From Aliikangiella marina (GTDB lineage Bacteria > Pseudomonadota > Gammaproteobacteria > Enterobacterales > Kangiellaceae), in NCBI RefSeq assembly GCF_007004765.1, contig NZ_VIKR01000005.1:434001-498000 (forward strand): a stretch of 64,000 nt of DNA. Direction: 5' to 3'. Positions 1 through 7,732 of this stretch are shown piece after piece. Below the pieces are notes generated by a model that was given only the letters and a program-made list of their open reading frames with translations, made no database searches and had not been told where the DNA came from. Numbering within the stretch: position 1 is the first letter of the stretch; every line of letters begins with the position of its first letter. The position numbers and the translations under genes were made by a program.

Positions 1-808
1 TAAAGTCTGCCATCAAATTTTTCAATTCAAAGTAAATGAACGAACCAATACCTGTGTACAAAAATAAGAATATCCCTATTCCGAGCAGAAATGGGTTAGT
101 AAGAAATAATTTAAAACCTGCTAGTGGGTTACCCCCTAAAGCATTGAGTTCGTTGCGAGGAGGTGACGTGAAACTGTCTTGTTCCGGTGTGAAATCTAAA
201 CGCCGTAAATAGATAACGACAGGTAGTGTAAAAAGCAAAACGACCGCTGCGAGCAGCATTAAATTGTAGGTACCTAAGTCAGAGAATAATAACGGTATTG
301 ATGGGCCAATCATTGCGCCCACGCTGGCCCCTGTAGTAATGACGCCGAATAATCTTTTGGATTGTTCACGACTGTATATATCAGCCATAAAGCTCCAAAA
401 CACAGAGAGAGGAAATAAACTAAAAACGCTTACCCAGACGTAAAAGCCTTTGTCGATATAGGTCGTATTATCAATAACTGTGGTAACTAAATAAAATAGG
501 ATAAAAGTTGAAGCGAAAAAACCATAAACACTGGGTACTAACTTTTTAATTGAAATTTTTGAAGCGGCGAGACCGTAGAAGGCGACAATAGCGAAGCTAA
601 AGAAAAAATTGATCGTCCAAAGGGTACTAACTTCCGCATCACTCCAATCACTGGCCATTGCATCTCTAACTGGGCGAAGGATGTAATAAGCCGCCATTAA
701 GATCATCACGAGTAAGAAAGAAATGACAGTGGCTTTGATTTCGTGAGGCTCTATTTTGGAGAGCGCTTTAATCATTTTGGTGAAAGGGTTGGCGCTAGTG
801 GCGTTCAC
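1..808 (-). CDS. MFS-type transporter resembling the NTP/NDP exchange family (partial)
   Basis: The reading frame is open from a GTG at 808 to the window edge, giving 269 residues; the C-terminal half lies outside. An AAAGG sits 9 bases before the GTG, which decides the start; the first ATG is 12 codons later. The protein is strongly hydrophobic with about seven membrane segments. Near residue 40 it has the sequence YYILRPVRDAMASD, which resembles the N-terminal signature of ATP/ADP-translocase-like proteins found in free-living bacteria. These are annotated as NTP/NDP exchange or MFS transporters, but outside intracellular parasites their substrate is usually unknown. It is an inner-membrane protein. 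Nothing near it on the same strand suggests an operon partner. The transporter call is secure; the nucleotide substrate is only a family association. Confidence 0.75.
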   Translation of the reverse strand, partial: MNATSANPFTKMIKALSKIEPHEIKATVISFLLVMILMAAYYILRPVRDAMASDWSDAEVSTLWTINFFFSFAIVAFYGLAASKISIKKLVPSVYGFFASTFILFYLVTTVIDNTTYIDKGFYVWVSVFSLFPLSVFWSFMADIYSREQSKRLFGVITTGASVGAMIGPSIPLLFSDLGTYNLMLLAAVVLLFTLPVVIYLRRLDFTPEQDSFTSPPRNELNALGGNPLAGFKLFLTNPFLLGIGIFLFLYTGIGSFIYFELKNLMADF

Positions 809-1085
809 TTTGTTATACCTTTTTTAATTGCGACGCAAAAATTTATTTCCCTGATGTTATCAGGGGTATTTCGACGAGGTTAGCAACTGTCTACTAATTG
901 CTCAAGCGAGCTGATGTAAGACTATGTTTCGATTGTGGTCGAGTAAGCAAGAATAGTTGTTAACTGGGAACAAACTTGCGCTAAGAATAGAGCTGAAGGT
1001 AGAGCTAAAGGTTGAGCTGAGAGTCGAGTTTTTCGTTGATTAAGAATTATGAACCGCAGGCGATTGGGCTCACAATAAAAGACGA
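809..1085. other. intergenic region without a recognised gene
   Basis: No supported gene is seen. Near 987-1029 there is a purine-rich stretch in which GAGCTGAAGGTAGAGCTAAA-like segments recur imperfectly about three times (AGAGCTGAAGGT, AGAGCTAAAGGT, TGAGCTGAGAGT). It does not form a hairpin and no function is apparent. The region contains the upstream sequence of the minus-strand transporter and the downstream end of fumarylacetoacetase. Confidence 0.4.
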
Positions 1086-1104
1086 GGGCGCTTAAACAGC
1101 GCCC
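1076..1104 (-). terminator. rho-independent terminator of fumarylacetoacetase gene
   Basis: On the minus strand a perfect GGGCGC/GCGCCC stem with a seven-base loop lies 12 bases after the stop codon. It is followed by TCGTCTTTTATT, a moderately T-rich tail. Confidence 0.7.
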
Positions 1105-1116
1105 TTTATAACTTAT

Positions 1117-2424
1117 TTAGTCGGCAGCAATAACCGTTGAAGTGACTTCACCAAAGCCAATCCGTTTAGCGCCTTCTCTAGCACACCAACCGCGCATGAT
1201 AACGGTATCTCCATCTTCCAAGAAGGTGCGTTTTTCACCATTATCGAGACTTATTTGTTCCTTGCCACCGCGACTAAGCTCCAGCAAAGAGCCTGCTTCT
1301 TTATGCTCTGGCCCGGATTGTGTGCCGCTGCCAAACATATCGCCAGGCATTAAGTTACAGCCGTTCACGGTATGATGAGTGACCATTTGCGCGACCGTCC
1401 AATAAGAGTGTTTGAAATTAGATAATGATAAATGGCTGGCAGGCTCTCCAGCTTGTTTCATTTTTTCAGTTTCTAATTGAACTTCTAGTTCAATATCATA
1501 GCCGCCTTGCGCGCGATTGTTCTCAGATTCGAGGTAATCCAGCGGCTGAGGGTCAGCGGCGTCTCGCGTCCAGCTTGCTCTGAACGGTGCAAGCGCTTCG
1601 CTAGTGACAATCCACGGCGAAACTGTAGACGCAAAGTTCTTGGCGAGAAACGGTCCGAGTGGTTGATATTCCCACCCTTGGATGTCTCGTGCGGACCAGT
1701 CGTTGAATAAACATAAGCCAAATACATGATCTTCGGCCGCTTCAATCGAAATAGGCTCTCCTAGATCGTTACCTTTGCCGATGTAAATTCCGACTTCCAT
1801 TTCATAGTCTAATCTCTTGCAAGGTGCAAAACTTGGTTCAGTTGCGTCAGGAGCCTTTATTTGACCTTTCGGGCGCTTAAATGCCTGGCCTGACACGTCG
1901 ATTGAAGAAGAGCGTCCATGATAGCCAATAGGGATCCATTTGTAGTTAGGTAGTAACGGGTTGTCAGGGCGGAATAAACTGCCGACGGCTGTCGCATGGT
2001 AAATAGAGGTATAAAAATCAGTATAATCACCAATACGGCAGGGTAATGAGTATTCAACATCATCTTGGTTAACCAAACAGCTCTCAAGTAACGTTTGTTT
2101 TTCTGACCCGCTGCGCAGAGCTTGTGACAGAGCAAGACGCAATGCTGACCAAGCTTCCTTACCCATAGCCATAAAATCATTTAAGGCATCAGAGTCGCAC
2201 GCTTCTAAGGCTTTTAGTGCTAATCCGTCGAAGGCTCCAGAGTCTTTGGCTGCAGCTAAGTCGAGTACTTCTTCTCCTATCGCGACGCCGCCTCTAAAGG
2301 ATTCGTTGGTGCCTGCTCGTCGAAATATTGCGAAAGGCAAGTTTTGGATTGGGAAGTCTGTATTTTCCTCGTTAGCGGATGAGACCCAACTAGTCAGTTC
2401 CGGGTTATGAGTTTCGTTTAGCAT
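1117..2424 (-). CDS. fahA: fumarylacetoacetase
   Basis: This is the last enzyme of tyrosine and phenylalanine degradation, splitting fumarylacetoacetate into fumarate and acetoacetate in the cytoplasm. The protein has 435 residues, a normal length for the family. An SH3-like N-terminal domain is followed by the FAH hydrolase domain. YTDFYTSIYHATAVGSLFR holds the metal-binding Asp and catalytic His, DYEMEVGIYIG holds acidic metal ligands, and FNDWSARDIQGWEYQPLGPF is a family signature. The start at ATG 2424 is preferred: AAGGAG lies 11 bases upstream, whereas the upstream TTG at 2433 overlaps the ribosome-binding site too closely. Other tyrosine-pathway genes (hmgA, maiA) are not in the window, so this copy stands alone, ending in its own terminator. 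Confidence 0.97.
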   Translation of the reverse strand: MLNETHNPELTSWVSSANEENTDFPIQNLPFAIFRRAGTNESFRGGVAIGEEVLDLAAAKDSGAFDGLALKALEACDSDALNDFMAMGKEAWSALRLALSQALRSGSEKQTLLESCLVNQDDVEYSLPCRIGDYTDFYTSIYHATAVGSLFRPDNPLLPNYKWIPIGYHGRSSSIDVSGQAFKRPKGQIKAPDATEPSFAPCKRLDYEMEVGIYIGKGNDLGEPISIEAAEDHVFGLCLFNDWSARDIQGWEYQPLGPFLAKNFASTVSPWIVTSEALAPFRASWTRDAADPQPLDYLESENNRAQGGYDIELEVQLETEKMKQAGEPASHLSLSNFKHSYWTVAQMVTHHTVNGCNLMPGDMFGSGTQSGPEHKEAGSLLELSRGGKEQISLDNGEKRTFLEDGDTVIMRGWCAREGAKRIGFGEVTSTVIAAD

Positions 2425-2585
2425 GCTTCTCAAGACTCCTTTATGGGTTGGTGATGATGAGAATTTGATTAAGTTATCTCTAATACCATCGAAAATATTG
2501 AATATTTGAAGGCGCTTATTATAGCAGTGGCAGCGGGAAAGGCTATTCTATCTGAGTGCTAGATGATATAGGATTTGAATCGACT

Positions 2586-3419
2586 TTATTCGTCGCCTTG
2601 ATAAGCTTTGACTAGCTGTATGATATGGTTTGTATCGAACAGGGTTAAACCACGTTCAAAAAAGGTTTGTAGCTGGTTATCTGTCGGGAAGGTAAAATAT
2701 TCCGCCTTTCCCTGTTGAGGTTGGGCGTTTAAAGCCTGTCCGCTTGAGAGCTGTGTAACCGCCTCAATCATTGCGTCACAGCCGGTTTCGTACAAGGCTA
2801 AAACATTCTCTAAATAACTCTTCGAATAATCGAGAGTGGCTGTATTGCGATTGATTATCGGTCCTGCATCAATTGCCGCACTATCAATAAAATGTAACGT
2901 GGAACCATAGTGTGAAGCTTGGTTATACATCGCCCAAAAGGTTGCCATAACGCCTTGGTATTCAGGTAACAATCCTGAATGTAAGTTAATGACGCCAAGT
3001 TTGGCTGTGGCGATTGCTGGTGACTTGAGTATCTTTCCAAATCTGACAGAAAGTATCAGGTCTGGTGCTTCTGCGGTGAGTTTTTCGAGTCCGGTGACTT
3101 GATTAATATCGTTTAAGGTGGCCAATTCATGGCCCGATTCTCTGGCGAGTTGGTGAAAGGTTTTTAGTTGGGAATTTGCTGAATTAGAATTTGCCGGATT
3201 ATTATTAGTTTCCTGATTATCAATATTCGGAAAAACGATCTGATTGAATAAGTCTTGTTCAAAAAACTTTAAATCAAGCAAAGCTTTTGGCTTTTTAGAT
3301 TGGGCGCCAACATGATCAGATAAAAAAATCCGGATGATGTGTTGCTTCAACCCGCGAACCAAATAGTTAAGCGCGATATTACTAGCAATATCTTTGTTGG
3401 CAAGGATGACTAGCTTCAT
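2586..3419 (-). CDS. formyltransferase-family protein of unknown substrate
   Basis: The 277-residue protein has a formyltransferase N-terminal fold of the methionyl-tRNA formyltransferase, GART and ArnA type. The formyl-tetrahydrofolate signature VINLHSGLLPEYQG lies at 143-156, with the catalytic Asn145 and His147, and the third catalytic residue Asp184 is in IDAGPII. All three active-site residues are therefore present. The first 100 residues are poorly conserved and include an Asn-rich stretch near 68-83. There is no C-terminal tRNA-binding OB domain, so it is not Fmt. The family also includes sugar-amine and amino-acid-derived N-formyltransferases; nothing here identifies the acceptor. It is monocistronic, about 160 bases upstream of fahA on the same strand. 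The ribosome-binding site is weak. Confidence 0.8.
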   Translation of the reverse strand: MKLVILANKDIASNIALNYLVRGLKQHIIRIFLSDHVGAQSKKPKALLDLKFFEQDLFNQIVFPNIDNQETNNNPANSNSANSQLKTFHQLARESGHELATLNDINQVTGLEKLTAEAPDLILSVRFGKILKSPAIATAKLGVINLHSGLLPEYQGVMATFWAMYNQASHYGSTLHFIDSAAIDAGPIINRNTATLDYSKSYLENVLALYETGCDAMIEAVTQLSSGQALNAQPQQGKAEYFTFPTDNQLQTFFERGLTLFDTNHIIQLVKAYQGDE

Positions 3420-3545
3420 TATTCACTGATTGGCAAATTCATTGGCTGGTAAAGCCTCGGCATATTAATACCATAGCATAGCGCTAGTTAGGGCTTAGTC
3501 CTAGAGAATTTAGGTTCTATTTATAAAAGACTATATGCACCAGAA

Positions 3546-3575
3546 ACAAAAAAGCAGTGCGATTTGCACTGCTTT
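3546..3575 (-). terminator. strong rho-independent terminator after small lipoprotein
   Basis: On the minus strand the perfect stem AAAGCAGTGC/GCACTGCTTT with a five-base loop is followed by TTTTGTTT. It lies about 24 bases after the stop codon of the small lipoprotein gene and supports that gene being expressed. Confidence 0.88.
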
Positions 3576-3598
3576 AGATTGAGCCTGCTTGACAAAAA

Positions 3599-3781
3599 TT
3601 AGCAGCGCTTAAAGCGAGAGCCTGTTCTCTTTCGTTCACAATCTCTGCCGATAGTCTGTTTCTTTTCTTCTTTCTGCGCAACTTTCTCTTGTTGCGAGCT
3701 GTCATTTGATGCAACTTGAGTTGTTGAAGCACAAGAAACAACTAAAAGCATCGAACTTAAAAATATCATTTTTTTCAACAT
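3599..3781 (-). CDS. small lipoprotein with TGSR C-terminal motif
   Basis: The 60-residue protein has a short basic start, a hydrophobic core and a lipobox LVVSC with the lipidated Cys at 17. The mature part is a Ser/Gln/Glu/Lys-rich linker followed by GRDCERKRTGSRFKRC. A Cys-basic-TGSR-Cys tail of this kind recurs in small hypothetical proteins and lipoproteins of gammaproteobacteria; the function is unknown. The two tail cysteines (49 and 60) could form a disulfide in the periplasm. A strong terminator follows directly, which argues that this short frame is a real gene. Its upstream region (3782-4137) is unoccupied. It could be inner- or outer-membrane anchored; Ala at position +2 after the Cys does not indicate inner-membrane retention. 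Confidence 0.75.
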   Translation of the reverse strand: MLKKMIFLSSMLLVVSCASTTQVASNDSSQQEKVAQKEEKKQTIGRDCERKRTGSRFKRC

Positions 3782-4137
3782 TATCCCAAAACCTTTTTTT
3801 CAGTGTTTAAAATTTATTACGCGCCAGAGCAGCCCCGTCCTTTTGTAACAACTCTACAGTTGACAACTCAAGAATTAATACCACTAAAGACTGAAGGAAA
3901 ATATTCTGTCTTCCTTGTCAGAATCTTCAAGTTGAATTTTTATTGAATAACGGTGGTAAGCTGTTCAGTTAGCGAAAATAAAACAAAAAAAGTTGCTGAT
4001 CAATGGGAAAATTACCGAAAGTTATAGCCGTTAACTTTCGGTTACATTTAGGAAATCGTCACAAAAAATTTTTACGGTTTTTAACAAATTACTTGAATTA
4101 ATTAGTCGAAACTTATCGGTTATTGATAAGCTCGAAT
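3782..4137. other. intergenic region with a long inverted repeat
   Basis: No gene is seen. The notable element is a perfect 10-bp inverted repeat ACCGAAAGTT / AACTTTCGGT at 4014-4042 with a nine-base loop. On the minus strand it is followed by AATTTTCC, so it may be a weak terminator for the operon ending at 4138, about 95 bases away. It could equally be a protein-binding site. The rest is AT-rich and probably holds the promoter of the small lipoprotein. Confidence 0.45.
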
Positions 4138-4899
4138 TTAAAAGCGAAGCGATAAACAGCTTAAGCCACCATCGATTTTTTGGAACTCAGAAACATTGAC
4201 TTCTCTGGTTTGGTATCCGGCTTTATTAATCAAGGCGAGCGTTTTCGGAAAGCCGGCCGGGACTAAAACGCGATTATTAATCCACAGGCTATTGGCTGCA
4301 TAGGACTCGTCTCGGTCTACCTCGAGTATACTGAATGTCGCAAACTCGGGTTTGTTTAAAAACTCGCCGCAAGCCAGTAGCTTGTTGTTTTCCAGATAGC
4401 CTAACCCTGTTTTTAAGTGAAGTACTTCTGAAAGAGAAACAATCGAGCCGCTCATACCATGCTTCTCAAGAAAGGTGATCATTTGCATGGCCCCGATTTC
4501 GTTAGTCCTCGCGGATAGCCCGATGTAATAGTGATCACCGACCATCATGATGTCGCCGGCTTCAACTGTCCCAGGTGCGTCGATAAACTCTACGCGATCA
4601 TAGAATTGCTCTACCACTGGTATCATTGAGGTAACTTCCCCCTTACGAGACGCTGCACCCGGATTAGTGATGATTGCACAATGGGGAGTTAAAAGTGCTG
4701 TGTCTTCAACGAATGTAGAGTCAGGAAATTTTTCATCGGCAGGCAAAATAGTGACCTGTAGACCACATTCAATGAGCGCTTCGATGTAATCGGCATGTTG
4801 AGCGAGCGCTTTGTGATAATCGGGCTTGCCTAAGTTTGCAGTTGTGATTCCCTCAATCATAGATTGGCATGGCGTTCTCACGATGGCTTTTGAAAACAT
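4138..4899 (-). CDS. dimethylarginine dimethylaminohydrolase (DDAH)
   Basis: This enzyme hydrolyses N-omega-methylated arginines to citrulline plus methylamine or dimethylamine. The 253-residue protein has the pentein fold of the amidinotransferase superfamily. Its length and residue positions match the Pseudomonas aeruginosa enzyme almost one for one: Glu113, His161 (in HLKTGLG) and Cys248 (in GGLSCLSLRF) form the catalytic triad. Asp60, Arg85 and Arg131 correspond to substrate-contacting positions as I recall them. The start at ATG 4899 is chosen because AGGGG lies 8 bases upstream; an upstream in-frame ATG at 4929 would overlap the preceding gene. It begins 10 bases after the stop of the Rieske oxygenase gene, so the two are co-transcribed. 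Related penteins act on arginine or other guanidines, so the exact substrate is inferred. Confidence 0.9.
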   Translation of the reverse strand: MFSKAIVRTPCQSMIEGITTANLGKPDYHKALAQHADYIEALIECGLQVTILPADEKFPDSTFVEDTALLTPHCAIITNPGAASRKGEVTSMIPVVEQFYDRVEFIDAPGTVEAGDIMMVGDHYYIGLSARTNEIGAMQMITFLEKHGMSGSIVSLSEVLHLKTGLGYLENNKLLACGEFLNKPEFATFSILEVDRDESYAANSLWINNRVLVPAGFPKTLALINKAGYQTREVNVSEFQKIDGGLSCLSLRF

Positions 4900-4909
4900 C
4901 TTGGATCCC

Positions 4910-6010
4910 CTAATCATCGGTGTAGGCACTTTTTAGTGAGTGCCTGATTAAATCTTGAAAATGGAGTACACCTGATTCCCGTTTCATACACAAGCGTCCT
5001 GCCTGGTAGCTACCAGAATTAAGGCCTTTTTGTACTTGCTCACAGATCATAATATCTTCTTCTTGAATTTCGTCGCTAAATTCTCGGTCTTTTGCGATCA
5101 ATGACTCTGTCTCTTTAGCGCCCATATTGTCATAGTAATAATCAAAATAGATTTTAGTTTTTTCTACACCATCAGGAATAATGATATTGGTTTGCAAACG
5201 CCCTGGTAAGATGTTGAGCATAAGATTTGGAAAAACACAGTAGTAATGAGCTTGGCCATCACCATAAAAGTTACTGTCGTCGGTCTCTGGGTTATCCAGA
5301 GGGCTATATTGATAACTATGCCAGCGATGCAATATGGTGTCGTAACTACGGTAGTCTAATAGTTTATTCAAGCCTGGATGGACATGGGGTAAGTGATAAC
5401 CCTCCAAATAGTTATCCATGTAAACTTTCCAATTACAGTCAATTAAATATTCATCTCGATGACTGAAAGAAAAAGTCGAGAGGTCGATTGGTAAAATGGT
5501 TTGCTGTATACCCTCCAATAAGTCGTCGAGCGCTGGCGGCGATTCATTAATGCATACGAAAACAAAGCCTTGCCAAGTTTCAATTTTGGCTTGTGGTAAG
5601 TGATATTGGCAGACATCGAAATGAGGCGTAGAGTTCATTTCTGGTGCACTCCTTAATTCACCATCGAGGGTGTAGGTCCAGCCATGATACTTACAACGGA
5701 GAACTTTATCGTTAGCATTTTTTATTGCGACCGGGCCCGCTCGATGACGACATACGTTGTGAAAAGCTTTTAGCTCATTTGATGAGTTTCTAACGACAAC
5801 CACTGGTATTCGACCAACCTGACAAATCAATTGGTCGCCGATAGCTTTTAGTTGGTCAATATGGCCTACCAATTGCCAGTGTGATTCGAATATGGCTTGG
5901 TATTCAAGTTTAAGGATGTCATTGTCAGTGTATAATGAGGCGGGAAGCGTGAAAGCATTGTCAGGATCCGCTGGCATTAGTTGGTCGAGTATCTCTGGTG
6001 ATAATTGCAT
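4910..6010 (-). CDS. Rieske non-heme iron oxygenase, alpha subunit (choline/carnitine monooxygenase-like)
   Basis: The 366-residue oxygenase subunit has two domains. The Rieske domain carries CRHR and CKYHGW, with the 2Fe-2S ligands Cys87, His89, Cys106 and His109. The catalytic domain carries NYLEGYHLPHVHPGL with iron ligands His206 and His211; the third acidic ligand probably lies in the C-terminal EEDIMICEQVQKGL segment, whose pattern is shared with choline monooxygenase and the carnitine monooxygenase CntA. Members hydroxylate or oxidatively demethylate amines and need a separate reductase, which is not encoded nearby. AGGA lies 7 bases before the start. It sits between an aldehyde dehydrogenase and DDAH in one transcription direction. 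The substrate is unknown; a nitrogenous, possibly methylated compound is inferred from the neighbours. Confidence 0.88.
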   Translation of the reverse strand: MQLSPEILDQLMPADPDNAFTLPASLYTDNDILKLEYQAIFESHWQLVGHIDQLKAIGDQLICQVGRIPVVVVRNSSNELKAFHNVCRHRAGPVAIKNANDKVLRCKYHGWTYTLDGELRSAPEMNSTPHFDVCQYHLPQAKIETWQGFVFVCINESPPALDDLLEGIQQTILPIDLSTFSFSHRDEYLIDCNWKVYMDNYLEGYHLPHVHPGLNKLLDYRSYDTILHRWHSYQYSPLDNPETDDSNFYGDGQAHYYCVFPNLMLNILPGRLQTNIIIPDGVEKTKIYFDYYYDNMGAKETESLIAKDREFSDEIQEEDIMICEQVQKGLNSGSYQAGRLCMKRESGVLHFQDLIRHSLKSAYTDD

Positions 6011-6047
6011 CAGTGGTTCCTATTCATCGCTTATGACAATTTAAACT

Positions 6048-6076
6048 AGCCCCTGGCAGTATTTTAGCGAGGGGCT
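6048..6076. repeat. inverted repeat between aldehyde dehydrogenase and Rieske genes
   Basis: AGCCCCT and AGGGGCT form a perfect 7-bp stem around a 15-base loop in the 92-base gap. On the minus strand it is not followed by a T-run, so it is more likely an mRNA-stabilising or attenuating hairpin than a full terminator. Confidence 0.5.
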
Positions 6077-6102
6077 CAAAAGTATAAAAAATAAATATCC
6101 CG

Positions 6103-7527
6103 CTATTCCAATCCACTGACCGCTTTGGTTTCTAAATAGTCTTCAAACCCGTGCACACCCCACTCGCGTCCATTGCCGGATTGTTTATAACCGCCGAAAG
6201 GTGTATTCAAGTCGCCGGACTGGCCATTGATATTGATATTACCAGCGCGAATTTTTGAAGCGATGTGAGCGACGCGTTGCATATCCTGACCTTGGATATA
6301 ACCAGCTAAACCGTAAGGCGTATCATTGGCAATTTCAATGGCTTCTTCATCAGTATCGTAGCCGAGAATCGATAGTACGGGACCAAAAATCTCCTCGCGT
6401 GCAATAGTCATCTGGTTATTTACTTGGCTAAATACCGTCGGTTTTACAAAATAACCCTTTGTCACTCCTTCGGGCTTTCCGCTACCGCCACAAACTAGGT
6501 TTGCGCCCTCTTTAATACCGGTTTCAATAAGGTTTTGTACTTTATCAAATTGCATACTACTGACGAGTGGCCCCATCGTTGTGGATTCCTCTTGTGGGTC
6601 TCCAACTTGAACTCTTGCTGCAGCATTCGCTGCAATTTCTGCCGCTTCTTCCATGCGACTATTGGGTACTAACATTCGGGTCGGTGCATTACAGGATTGG
6701 CCAGTATTATTGAAAACACTGAATGCCCCGCGCTTGACTGCGGATCCAAATCCGGCGTCATCGAGTATGATGTTAGCGGATTTACCCCCAAGCTCTTGCG
6801 TCACGCGCTTGACCGTTGGGGCGGCGTTTTGCGCAACTAACGAGCCGGCGCGGGTTGAGCCGGTAAAAGATATCATGTCAACATCAGGATGACTGGATAG
6901 CAATGTGCCAACTCCTGGACCATCACCATTGACTAAATTGAATACGCCTTTCGGTACGCCGGCTTTGTCCAATATTTCTGCAAAAATATAACCCGACAGA
7001 GGCGCAATTTCTGAGGGTTTAAGCACCATAGTACACCCTGTGGCGAGTGCAGGTGCGACTTTGCAGGTTATCTGATTAATCGGCCAGTTCCAGGGAGTAA
7101 TCAAGCCACAGACGCCGATCGGTTCTTTAAAAATCCGACTATTACCACTTTGCTCGGTAAATTCGAACTCTTTAAGAACGGCCATGGCAGTTTTCAAATG
7201 CCCAAGACCCGAGCCTGTTTGTGCTTTGGTCGCTAAGGAAACTGGCGCACCCATCTCTTCACTAATCGCAGCGGCCATATCATTGTAGCGATTTTTATAC
7301 TCTGCGATTATCGATTCAAAAATGGCTATCCGCTCCTCCTTGCTGCTGATTGACCAAGTCTTAAATGCTTCTTTTGCGGCCGCGACAGCTGCATCAACAT
7401 CGGCTTGGGCACCGAGTGAAATGCTGGCACACACCTCTTCCGTCGCTGGGTTTATTACATCAAATGAATTGTCAGCAGCAGGGTTGACCCATTCGCCGTT
7501 TATATAGAATTGTTGGTAGTGTCGCAT
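6103..7527 (-). CDS. NAD(P)-dependent aldehyde dehydrogenase
   Basis: The 474-residue cytoplasmic enzyme of the ALDH superfamily oxidises an aldehyde to the acid. All catalytic residues are visible: Asn147 in TPWNWP, Glu245 in VTQELGGKS, the nucleophile Cys279 in NTGQSC, and the cofactor loop FTGSTRAGSLV at 221-231. GAGG lies about 9 bases before the ATG. It is the first gene of a minus-strand group with a Rieske oxygenase (92-base gap) and DDAH. A monooxygenase followed by an aldehyde dehydrogenase is the logic of choline-to-betaine oxidation, but the presence of DDAH and an AdiC-like permease points instead to guanidino or methylamine-type chemistry, for example oxidation of an aldehyde released by oxidative dealkylation. 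The natural substrate cannot be read from the sequence. Confidence 0.93.
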   Translation of the reverse strand: MRHYQQFYINGEWVNPAADNSFDVINPATEEVCASISLGAQADVDAAVAAAKEAFKTWSISSKEERIAIFESIIAEYKNRYNDMAAAISEEMGAPVSLATKAQTGSGLGHLKTAMAVLKEFEFTEQSGNSRIFKEPIGVCGLITPWNWPINQITCKVAPALATGCTMVLKPSEIAPLSGYIFAEILDKAGVPKGVFNLVNGDGPGVGTLLSSHPDVDMISFTGSTRAGSLVAQNAAPTVKRVTQELGGKSANIILDDAGFGSAVKRGAFSVFNNTGQSCNAPTRMLVPNSRMEEAAEIAANAAARVQVGDPQEESTTMGPLVSSMQFDKVQNLIETGIKEGANLVCGGSGKPEGVTKGYFVKPTVFSQVNNQMTIAREEIFGPVLSILGYDTDEEAIEIANDTPYGLAGYIQGQDMQRVAHIASKIRAGNININGQSGDLNTPFGGYKQSGNGREWGVHGFEDYLETKAVSGLE

Positions 7528-7732
7528 TGATTAGTCCTCGTAAACTGGACCGCCCAAGTTAGCGCCAAACCTCGTTATGATCAATAGAGCATGAGTAATT
7601 ATTCTCGATTAAGTGCCCAGAAGCTGTTGCTAGTCTTTCACATGTTCGAAAATCGTTCATGAATGAATGCGAAGTGTGACGATTGACATAACATAAAGCA
7701 GCGCGTAAAAAGGTAAGAAAAAAGAGTCGCAT
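7528..7732. promoter_or_regulatory. divergent promoter region of the DDAH/Rieske operon and AdiC-like permease
   Basis: This 205-base gap separates the two divergently transcribed units and must carry both promoters. For the permease, TTGACA at 7682-7687 is a perfect -35 hexamer; a weak TAAAAA follows after 17 bases. A short repeated AATGAATG / TCATGAATGAA stretch near 7655-7672 could be a regulator site. No regulator gene is adjacent. Confidence 0.5.
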
